Shown piece after piece: positions 22,416 to 30,879 of a stretch of 64,000 bases of DNA. The DNA is from Neoceratodus forsteri (Eukaryota; Chordata; Ceratodontiformes; Ceratodontidae), in contig CM057453.1 in the NCBI GenBank assembly GCA_016271365.2, positions 502,919,001-502,983,000 on the forward strand. The letters are read 5' to 3'. The translations under genes were made by a program, and so were the position numbers. The notes beneath the pieces were generated by a model, which was not told the DNA's origin, ran no database searches, and saw only the letters and a program-made list of their open reading frames with translations. How positions within the stretch are numbered: position 1 is the stretch's first letter; every line of letters begins with the position of its first letter.

Positions 22416-23554
22416 AAAAAAGAAAAGAAATTAATGTGTTCCCAGTCACCTTGCCCACCTCTCACAAGGCACATACAGAAATTAAAAATGCAAAGTACTG
22501 CTCACACTTTTAACTTCTAGTGTGCTTCTTTCTTGCCATGAAAAATACCCCTCTTATCCTTACCTGTATACCAGGGGAAAGCTTTGCTGCTTACCCTGCT
22601 GCAGATGAAATTACAATAAACAAAGGAGGGTTCCTGGTGCTCTGTCACTAGGTAGAGCTGTGGCTAAACAAGGAGACCATTTCAAAATACAAAAAATGTC
22701 CTCCAAATGAATAAAATGGCCAAAGACCAGTAGTTTTCAAGTAAAACCCCCTGAGGAAGACCTGGTGTGGTTCAACGTGCCAACATTTTAACATGTCTGC
22801 TGCTGTTTTTGTGGGTTTCACTCTAATAAAGCATATACCAGCCAGTTGCACTTGCAAAGTATTGCTGTACGGCCATTTTATTCATTTGTTGTGCAGTTTC
22901 GTATTTTGTAATGCAGATGAAATTGATCCCCTGGCTCTTTATGAGGCCTCCCCCCATTGTAAGTGCATGTGGGAAGGGAAGGGAATATTCTGATAACGGA
23001 ATTATGCAGAATTTTGAATTCTTCTGTTCCATGGTAAACAGTCACTCTATTTATAAAATGGCAGTGGTAAAAGGAAGAACATGATGGTCTAAAAGCATGT
23101 GACCTTGCAGTAACGTTTGTCTCGCTGCAAGGCTGGCTTTCAGTCAAATTTAAAACATCTAATTCTGATACTATTCTGTCTGGACAAGCTGTTTTATAAA
23201 TGCAGTAACCCACTCCAAGATGTACAGTAGGACAAATCTTACAGCTCTTCCCATGGAGTTTTATGCACTCTGCTGCGTCGCTAGCTTCACAACCCACCTG
23301 GGACATGCGGTACTATCTGTCTTACTGCAACCCTGTTGTGGATTATTGATTACATAGTCCCTGTGGGGAAAGAAACAGAAAATAGAAATGGGAGTAGATG
23401 GGAACAGCAATATAAGGAAAGGAGGGCATATGGGGAACACAGGTAAATGTGCAGAGGCACACCCAAAGCACCTTCAAAAACATTGCTGTCATTCCTAAAA
23501 GCACATGAATTTAAATCAGGAATTGGAGACAGCTACACCATGCTTACGTGTGCA
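22416..23554. other. Intron 2 sequence, one weak retroelement-like motif
   Basis: Mostly unassigned. At about 22745-22790, CCCCCTGAGGAAGACCTGG and GTGTGGTTCAACGTGCC resemble the CCTGAGGAAG...GCGAAACG motif found in several vertebrate retroelement ends. It is too short to classify. Confidence 0.4.
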
Positions 23555-23555
23555 T

Positions 23556-23588
<33 letters not shown>
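23555..23588 (+). repeat. (CA)n microsatellite
   Basis: About 17 uninterrupted CA dinucleotides. Confidence 0.95.
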
Positions 23589-23592
<4 letters not shown>

Positions 23593-23954
23593 AGGAAAAG
23601 GAAGTACAGACAGTGCTAGTCACAAGACAAGCTTAGTTTGACAGTTATTAAAATGGGTAAGGACATCACATAGGTGGGTGGCTTTTGGCAGATAGGTATC
23701 CAGATGGACACATTAGCTGACTTGTGGAGGCCTTCCAGATTTTTTTTGGGGGAGGGGTTCATTAGCGCACAGACAGCTCTGTCTGGTGGGAAGGAGGGAG
23801 TAAAATGACAAGTGGCCTCAGTAGCTACAGTATAGGCAGAGTAGGAGAGAAATAAACATTTCACCAATTGTTACACAAATTTTCTATTAACAGTTGTACA
23901 TAACAAGTGAATTGGGGACCTGATTGACAGATTCCCCACACCATTATTTATTGG

Positions 23955-24411
23955 TGTCAGTGTGGCTCAGTTGGTAGCACAGTCACCTCTGGGCCAGCTG
24001 GTCATGGGTTCTGGTCCCACATGGCAATCTGGCTCATAACACAAGTGCTGGCACTCAAGTGTAGAACAAAGGGGATGATGTACTGCTGTGGTGTACCATC
24101 CTTCAGATGAAACTTTAAATTGAAGTCCCTTCTGCACATCTCTGGTGCTGCTCTGGTGGGTGTGCAAGTGGAAGTAAAAGAACCCAAAGCCCCCTTTTTT
24201 TTTTTTCGCAAGAGTAGGGGATTTTCACTGGAGGCCTGGCCAACATTCCCTTTCCCATAAAACTGGTTCATGCAATTGTTCAAAGCTGTGTGTGGGTGTT
24301 GATGTGTAAAAAGGCTGCCACTACACGTTCGCTTTACTACCAGACTCTTATTGCGTGTAAAGTGCATTGGGATACAGTGTGTATGGAAAGTCTATATAAA
24401 TGGGGGATATG
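23955..24411 (+). mobile_element. tRNA-derived SINE with L2-like tail
   Basis: The head has A-box TGGCTCAGTTGGTAGCAC (23963) and B-box-like GGGTTCTGGTCCC (about 24006). The body contains CCTTCAGATGAAACTTTAAA, GTAAAAGAACCC, AGAGTAGGGGATTTTCACTG and CTGGCCAACATTCCC. The tail has GTGTAAAGTGCATTGGGATA and TCTATATAAATG. This order matches the widely distributed tRNA-SINE plus L2 3'-tail architecture (GATGAGACGTTAAACC, AGCAGGGGAGTTCTCCC, CTGTAAAGCGCTTTGGGA, CTATATAAATGC). The 3' end abuts a palindromic element. Confidence 0.8.
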
Positions 24412-24554
24412 CAATAGACTGACTCAGAATATGCAGTGTGTCTTCTCTTGTGAGGGGGCAGGACCATGACTCACAAGTAGCAGAGCCACAAGTGAGTTAT
24501 CAAAGTCCTACCCACTCACAGGTGATAGGTTGAATATTTTGAGTCAGGCTATTG
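24412..24554. mobile_element. Palindromic MITE-like element (143 bp)
   Basis: CAATAGACTGACTCAGAATA at the left is the reverse complement of TATTTTGAGTCAGGCTATTG at the right (two mismatches). Pairing continues inwards, CTTGTGAG...CCATGACTCACAAG against CACAAGTGAGTTATCAAAG...CTCACAGG. It probably folds as a hairpin. It starts exactly where the SINE ends. No target duplication identified. Confidence 0.75.
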
Positions 24555-24980
24555 TGTATTCAATATATACAACAGTAGCTTACAAGTTATAACTTTATAA
24601 AGTATGGACAGTGTCTATTAACCCCTGTTTTCAATCAGTTCATAACCAGATAATCCCATCGTTAATGACATTAGTATGCTGTAAACCTTGCTTAACTATG
24701 TCATAATGAAGGGATTACAGGATAGAATGTCACCACATGTCACATTTTTTGGAAAGGAAAGGTGATCTGCTGTTTGGACATTCATTCAAAACACACACAT
24801 TCCATTAAGACAGTTACAGACCCACTGCAGTATAGATCGCAGTGGTTAATTTCATCACTTCAGTTGTTCAACATTCAAACCAGGAGACATTCATAGCCAA
24901 GCAGCAGAACAAACGCACATTGAAAAAAACTATTTTTTTTCTCCCATGGTGGCTAGTTTTTCCATGCACTAAAAAATACA
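24555..24980. other. Intron 2 sequence, nothing recognised
   Basis: AT-rich, no assignable feature. Confidence 0.5.
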
Positions 24981-25136
24981 ATGCCTGAGTCACGGTGGTC
25001 AACCACGGACATAAACCCCTCTTGTGGTTGCCATAACAACTGTAAACCGCTCAAGCTGCACTCTCGAGGTTTACTTGGTTGTCCTGGCAACTGCTTGAGG
25101 TGATTACATCATGGTTAACCACTGTTACTCAGGCAT
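24981..25136. mobile_element. Palindromic MITE-like element (156 bp)
   Basis: Terminal inverted repeats ATGCCTGAGTCACGGTGGTC and, from the other end, ATGCCTGAGTAACAGTGGTT differ at three positions in 20; AACCA continues in both. The interior also pairs (GTGGTTGCCATAACAACTG against CAGTTGCCAGGACAACCAAG). The TIR differs from the other small palindromes in the window, so it is a separate family. Confidence 0.75.
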
Positions 25137-26637
25137 TATCGTCTATATAATCCACAGTTTGAAGGTTTTGCTGTTTTTCTTTCATTTTAACTGCTGGCTT
25201 CAGTGCTGCACTAAGCATTGTGATGTCATCAGCATTGTGAAAGCTGCTTGCTGATTGGTTCAATATGCCACTGTGATGACAGTAAACTTAAAGCTATCCA
25301 TTGTGACAACAGTAATAACATTGTTTGGATATGTTGCTGTAACTGATGTTACTAAGATATCTTTTTGTCTTATTATTTTTACCCCGCTTCTTTTATATAT
25401 AAGCTTATTCATATTGTATTTTTTTATAAGATATGCAATTGAAAATGCATTTATTTTGTGTGTTAGTGATTTCACAGATGGTCCCATTTTATAATCATAA
25501 GAAGATACTCCAGGGCATGTGTTGTTGTGGGACTTAGACATTTCTCATGTGGTTTAAAGTGATTTTCCGACATTTGCCATAACAAATGGGAATAGTAACC
25601 TGTAGGAGTTGTGAATCAGTCTCCTATCATTCAAACAGCCAAAAAGTTCTGTTTCCATGAAAAAAATGCTTTATTTCTGTGCTCTGCTTCATCTGCATAA
25701 CCCGCCTCTCTTTTCTCAGTGCTACAGCCCCCTACCATGACATCATACCAAGGAAACTAAGTTATTAAAGGGACACTGTCAGTTTGTAGTTTTAGCACAA
25801 AAATCAGCTATATTTACTGTACTCACAATACCTCACTATGTAAATTAGTATACAGGCTATTATATTTCTTTGTTCACTGCAGAAATAGGAGACTTCTTTC
25901 CGTATAGAAATCTTGTAGCTAGATACTGTATGCGCAATGCCTTGTTTTGAAAATAAACATACAAAGAGCTTATATCATTGACACCACTACAGAAATATGA
26001 GCTTGCATCTCACAGTAAGGAAACTTGAAAACAGCGTCTTATTTTACCCACAATGCATTGCTAAGGACATTTACATATTAGGTGCTCACCACTACCAACA
26101 TACGAGACTGTACTTCTGAGTAAGGCACATTTAAGTCAACATTATAAATTACCCAGAATTCCTTGTAACTGTATGTAAAACATTGACAGCTCCCTGGTGT
26201 GGCTGCACAGAGAAACTGGAAGGCAGCCAGAAACAAAGCGCTGATAAAGCATAACAATAAAACATTATTTTTTTACAAAACAAATTGCAGCTTCAACATC
26301 TGAAGCATGGGCGGCAATGGCATACTATGTGAAAAAGGCATCTGTGAAACATCAGAAAATCTCTTTAAGTTACATGGTTTCACCCCATGACAAGCCACAT
26401 GAGAAGTGTTTGAATCTCACAACAGCACATGCCCTGTGATTGATGCCTTATTGTTTAAACGAATCCCACATTCTACACTGAAGCATAAACAGCAGTATGG
26501 AGCCTCCTTGCAGTGCTCTGTGCCTGTCTTTATCCAAATAAGATATTAGATTTCAAAGCACTATGCAGAGCTTCCTGATAACCCTAATACTAGATGTGAT
26601 TCATTTATTCCTTTGCTGTCTCCCCTCCACCCCCCAG
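25137..26637. other. End of intron 2; possible TTAA-bounded element
   Basis: TTATTAAAGGGACACTGTCA at about 25763 looks like the end of a TTAA-targeting DNA element. A loosely similar inverted end (TCTCTTTAAG) occurs near 26360, giving a candidate of about 600 bp, with low confidence. The rest is unassigned. A hydrophobic open frame at 25255-25494 has no recognisable homology. The last 20 bases are the pyrimidine-rich tract of the next NFKB1 exon. Confidence 0.35.
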
Positions 26638-26766
26638 ACAAGGAAGAAGTACAGAGGAAGCGCCAGAAAATAATGCCCAATTTTTCGGACAGTTTTGGTG
26701 GCGGAGCATCAGGTGCCGGAGGAGGTGGACTGTATGGCAGCGGAGGAGGTGGTGGCTCAGTTGGCG
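26638..26766 (+). CDS. NFKB1: NFKB1 exon, NLS and glycine-rich region
   Basis: 129-nt exon between CCCCAG and GTAAGG. With the single base carried from the previous exon it reads [20 protein letters not shown] followed by a Gly-rich run with Ala, Ser, Leu, Tyr and Val interspersed. VQRKRQK is the p50 nuclear localisation signal. The glycine-rich region is known to be needed for generating p50 from p105. It ends in GSVGG split by the intron (one base carried over). The Gly codons are mixed GGA/GGT/GGC, not a pure triplet expansion. Confidence 0.96.
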
Positions 26767-27430
26767 GTAAGGAGTGATTTGAAATCAATACAACACACTG
26801 ATTGTGCGGATTGCTTCCTATATTCTGAAACAGCAGTGCCTTTCTCACTTTTTCTGTTACTCTTTCCTTGATCGTGCCAACAGATCTTTCTGTTTTTTTT
26901 TTTTGTTTTTGTTTTTTTAACTTTAGCCTTGCATTTTAAAATGATAATTTTGGGTCCAGTCACAGCCAGAGCGCTTCTATCTGCATCTTGCTGCTGTTAT
27001 CATAGTAACTTCCTGTTCTCTGGGACCCAACACCCCATGTTTTACTCATTGCAGCCCCCCAGCTCTGCTGCTAGGCGCAGTTTTAGCACTGTATGATGTA
27101 GTTTATGTCCTTGCTTGGCTCTTCTGTTGTTGGCACAATGCATTTATGTTCCGTTATAGAACTCTGTGATTGAGATGGACAGAACTACATCATATAGTTA
27201 AAAAAAATGGCACTTAACACCAGCGTGCAAATCAGTAACACAGTGTATAGATGGAACAATAACAGAATTGGAACCAGTATCTAAAAATTGGCCTCTGCTA
27301 AGGAAACTGACTTTCAGGTTCAGCACAGGTCTCCTTTAAAAGTGAAGTCTGTCACTAGTTCTTTATGGTAGCAAGCAGCAAGCATTAAGTTAGGTGCAGA
27401 AACTAGGGTGCCACACTCGTCCAGGGTGAA
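26767..27430. other. Intron 3 start, possible small inverted repeat
   Basis: TGTATGATGTAGTTTATGTC at about 27090 and GACAGAACTACATCATATAG at about 27179 are inverted partners spaced about 70 bp apart, possibly the core of a small palindromic element. Otherwise there are T-rich runs near 26890-26920 and unassigned DNA. Confidence 0.4.
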
Positions 27431-28105
27431 GTGTGGAGGTTGCCCCAGTCAGCTGGAGGTTGGAGACACTCCACTCAGAGCTAGCTGCAACCTGTGCTGA
27501 AATACGTCGTCTGCAGAGTAGGTTGGAGTGGGGGCCGGGGTGCCTACTGCAGCTCCGTTTCATTAGCGACCTCCAAGGGTTCACAGTGGGGAGTTGGAAG
27601 GTAGTGGGCAGGGGGGAGGTTGGTGAGTGGCAGTGACAGAGGAGGGGTCCTGGTATTACAGTATGCAACCAATTCACAGTACCAAGTGAAGCAGTAAATG
27701 CTACTCCTACTCACAGGAAAGAGCAGCCTGCTGTAACCAGATCCATCAAGGCTGCTGTTGGCAGTAATGCCTACAAGTGGAGGAGGTGTGGAGGCTGCCC
27801 AGTCTGCTGGAGGTTGGAGTCCTTCCACTCTGAGCTAGCTACAGCTTGGCTGCAGTATGTGAGCTGCAGAGCAGATTGGAGTGGGGCAGCTCCTCTTCCC
27901 CACTCATCTCCAAGGGTTCACAGTGGAGTTTGGAAGCTAGTTGGTGGGTAGGGAGGGGCAGCAGGTTGCAACAACTTGGGAGGGGTCCTTTTATTGCAGT
28001 ATGAATCAACTCATAATACTTAGCAAAGTGATACATACTATTCCCTCTCCTGGGAGAGCACCTTGTTGCAGACAGACCCTCAAGGCAGCTGGTAGTGAGG
28101 CCTAC
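27431..28105 (+). repeat. Tandem duplication, ~355-bp unit
   Basis: GTGTGGAGGTTGCCCCAGTC at 27431 recurs as GTGTGGAGGCTGCCCAGTCT at 27786. Order is kept throughout: GCTGGAGGTTGGAG, GAGCTAGCTGCAAC / GAGCTAGCTACAGC, ACCTCCAAGGGTTCACAGTG / ATCTCCAAGGGTTCACAGTG, GAGGGGTCCTGGTATTACAG / GAGGGGTCCTTTTATTGCAG. Two diverged copies, with no coding content. Confidence 0.9.
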
Positions 28106-28396
28106 AAAGAAGGACAGGAGAAAACACAGGAGTATGAGTAAGAGGATACTCATCTTATGGGATTTCATAGTGAGTGGAACCAAGAATATGGTTTATGCCT
28201 CAGGCCAGGAGGGAAAGTTGGTACACTGCCTCCCAGGGGCAGCAGCTTACAGGGTATTCCCCAAGATGGAAACAGTTAAGGAAGTGGGTGAGAAGCCAGA
28301 CGATATCGTCCACCTAGGGTAGAATGACTTGGCAGGAAGTTCTTTAGAAGTGATGGCTAATTTTAGGGAGCTGGGCTGAAAAGGCTGGCTCTCAGA
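28106..28396 (+). pseudogene. CR1-like LINE ORF1 esterase-domain fragment
   Basis: RILILWDFIVSGTKNMV then LVHCLPGAAAYRVF and DDIVHLG*NDLAGSSLEV with FRELG match the SGNH/esterase domain in CR1-type ORF1 (VxGDSIVRGT..., CLPGA, VVHVGTNDL, FREL). The nucleophile-box GDS reads WDF and the block-V G-x-N is followed by a stop, so it is inactive. It is on the + strand, opposite to the adjacent minus-strand endonuclease remnant. Confidence 0.65.
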
Positions 28397-28699
28397 GATC
28401 CTCCCAATGAGCAGACAGAGATAGCAGTCCTCTTGGTAAATGGCTTCCCAATATCTGACCTTCGCTCTGTAGCCACTTCACTTCAGTGAGTTTTTCACCA
28501 CTTATGCTCTCCTCTTCCCTCCACCTTCTGGTTCCTCCGCCCATCTCCCCTACCTCACCCTCCCCTGGGGTTTGACTTTCCAACTGTCAATCTCCAGGAG
28601 GCCTTTCTCACTGAGCCCTTCCAAATCTAGCCCAGATGGTTTGGGCCCTAAACTACTCCATAGTTGTTATGGTACTCTGTAGTATAATAGTATTATGTT
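28397..28699. other. Intron 3, pyrimidine-rich, nothing recognised
   Basis: Pyrimidine-rich on the + strand around 28500-28580. No assignable feature. Confidence 0.5.
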
Positions 28700-28856
28700 A
28701 TATTAGGTATGATGAGATCAAGAATGTTTTGCCCCCTTGTTAGACTTTTAATAATTTCATGCCAGTTTATACATGGTAGGTTGAAATTCCCGGTAATTGT
28801 GAGATCCCATTTTCAGAAGTTTTACTTGTGTTTTAAATTGTTGCATTATTCTCAAT

Positions 28857-29829
28857 AGCATTGCAGTTTGGTATATTCTTGATGGCAGCACAGTTTGGTA
28901 TATGCTCGATAGCAGCACAGTTTTGTGTATGCCTGATAGCAGCACAGTTTGGTGTATGCTCAGTAGCAGCACAATTTGGTGTATGCACGACAGCAGCACA
29001 GTTTGGTGTATGCGTGACTGCAGCACAGTTTGGTGTATGCTCAGTAGCAGCAGAGTTTGGTGCATGCGCGACTGCAGCACAGTTTGGTGTATGCTCAGTA
29101 GCAGCACGGTTTGGTGAATGCTCGACAGCCGCACAGTTTGAATATTCAGTAGCAGCACAGTTTGGTGAATGCTCAGTAGCAGCACAGTTTGGTGAATGTT
29201 CAGTAGCAGCACAGTTTGGTGTATGCTCGACAGCAGCACAGTTTGGTGTATGCTCAGCAGCAGCACAGTTTGGTATATGCTCAGTAGCAGCACAGTTTGT
29301 GTATGCTGTAGCTGCACAGTTTGGTATATGCTCAGTAGCAGCACAGTTTGGTGTATGCTCAGTAGCAGCACAGTTTGGTGTATGCTCAGTAGCAGCACAG
29401 TTTGGTGTATGCTCAGTAGCAGCATGGTTTGGTGAATGCTCGACAGCCGCACAGTTTGAATATTCAGTAGCAGCACAGTTTGGTGAATGCTCAGTAGCAG
29501 CACAGTTTGGTGAATGTTCAGTAGCAGCACAGTTTGGTGTATGCTCGACAGCAGCACAGTTTGGTGTATGCTCAGTAGCAGCACAGTTTGGTATATGCTC
29601 AGTAGCAGCACAGTTTGGTGTATGCTCAGTAGCAGCACAGTTTGGTGTATGCTCAGTAGCAGCACAGTTTGGTGTATGCGTGACAGCAGCACAGTTTGGT
29701 GAATGCTCAGTAGCAGCACAGTTTGGTGAATGCTCAGTAGCAGCACAGTTTGGTGTATGCGTGACAGCAGCACAGTTTGGTATATGCTCGACAGCAGCAC
29801 AGTTTGGTGAATGCTCAGTAGCAGTATAA
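28857..29829. repeat. 27-bp minisatellite, ~36 copies
   Basis: Unit AGCAGCACAGTTTGGTGTATG CTCAGT, mostly 27 bp with at least four 24-bp variants (for example at about 29138 and 29300). A block at about 29107-29290 recurs at about 29425-29608, offset by 318 bp, showing a higher-order duplication. Because 27 and 24 are multiples of three, frames stay open on both strands (AAQFGVCSV on +, HQTVLLLSI on -). These are not genes. Flanking sequence on both sides is LINE endonuclease. Confidence 0.95.
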
Positions 29830-30128
29830 TTTGATTATCTGTTGGATACACCCAAGATTAACTTTTAATTCCTTGAAGTGTGACCTGAGTCCACAGTGTT
29901 TCAGCCCTCTTGTTAAGATTAGTGATATCTTGTAATTCGCAATTTTCTATATCATTCCTTATATAGATGGCTACTCCACCTCCTTTACTCCCTCTCTGTC
30001 AAGTTTATATAAGTTAACTTATAGGCTTTTATGTCCCTTTCCCACAGGTGTTTATCATTCCACGAGGTTTCTGTGATTATGGGTATGTCAGTTTATTCTT
30101 TTATCATAATGAATTCAAGGTCACCCTT

Positions 30129-30655
30129 CTGTTTGTTTTTTTACATGTTTTATCCCCCGTCCTGGGTGACCCTCCATCCCGCCAACCCCCCCAGCCTTGT
30201 GCGCCCCGCTCCCAGTGCACCTCCTGTCGTCTGACACATATCTGTTTCGGGAGGTGCCTGCCATTCGCAGGAGATGCGCCTGTGGGGGTCATCATTCACC
30301 CAGCTGCCCAGGACATTTTTCTCCTTTAGCTTTCTCCCTCCCGCTCCCCAGAGGTGGAGCATTGGCAGTAGCTGAGCTGTGCGTGCTTCCACCCAGAGCA
30401 CACCAGCCAACTACTCCATCCCATCCCTAACATATGGGACCCAGGTGCTGCGACACCCAGCCACCACTAGGTATCAGAGGTGCACCAGCCTCCATATCCC
30501 TCCCTCCCTGGGAGAGGAGAGTTTTCCTCGGATGCTCTGTCCTCTCCACCCAGCCGACCCTCAGCGACCGCTACCGCGTGCATAACGACATGGGTGCCGG
30601 GCGTGGCAGGAGGTAAGGCATGATGCCTCAGCCCTCCACGCCAGTGGGCCGGCTC
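30129..30655 (-). mobile_element. Long tRNA-SINE, copy 3
   Basis: Target duplication CAAGGTCACCCTT / CAAGGTCACTCTT (30116-30128 and 30656-30668, one mismatch). A T-run near 30136 is the minus-strand poly-A tail. The right end CACGCCAGTGGGCCGGCTCC is the reverse complement of the head GGCTGGCCCGTTGG family. It splits the LINE endonuclease frame between NARSLNIIKKSDL and EFIMIKE. Confidence 0.85.
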
Positions 30656-30879
30656 CAAGGTCACTCTTTTTAATTATATTCAGGCTTCTTGCATTGATTA
30701 TTTTATCTTCTTTGCTTTTCCTCTGTTTTGCTTAGTTTTCCACTGATGTGTAATCTGAACTCTAAGCCCCCTGCTTTTCTAGTTTCAACACTTGTGCATA
30801 CTATCTTCAATTTTCCTACCTAGTACCATGCTGCCTTTCCTACTCAGATATTCATATGTGACATACTGAAGCAGAGGAT

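Larger units (their letters stand above)
28700..30790 (-). mobile_element. LINE ORF2 endonuclease remnant (minus strand)
   Basis: Reading the minus strand from about 30720: KIINARSLNIIKKSDL, then after a SINE EFIMIKE*TDIPIITETSWN, then RGSKGGGVAIYIRNDIENCE and TLWTQVTLQGIKS (about 30000-29870). A 27-bp minisatellite follows, then ITGNFNLPCINWHEIIKSL (about 28805-28745). These are the N-terminal APE-endonuclease blocks of a CR1/L2-group LINE (NARSL...DIIGITETW, GGGVAIYIR, GDFN...IDW) in correct order. The minisatellite sits where the YRPP block is expected. Confidence 0.85.

Noticed and set aside
22740..22880. Penelope-like or other retroelement end (CCTGAGGAAG motif)
   Set aside because: Only one short motif; not enough to classify.
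25255..25494. Hydrophobic 79-codon frame resembling a small membrane protein
   Set aside because: AT-rich intronic DNA gives hydrophobic frames by chance; there is no homology, splice sites or supporting context.
28861..29829. 322-codon (+) and 364-codon (-) frames with nine-residue repeats
   Set aside because: Produced by the 27-bp array; no start context, no domain, and flanks are LINE endonuclease.
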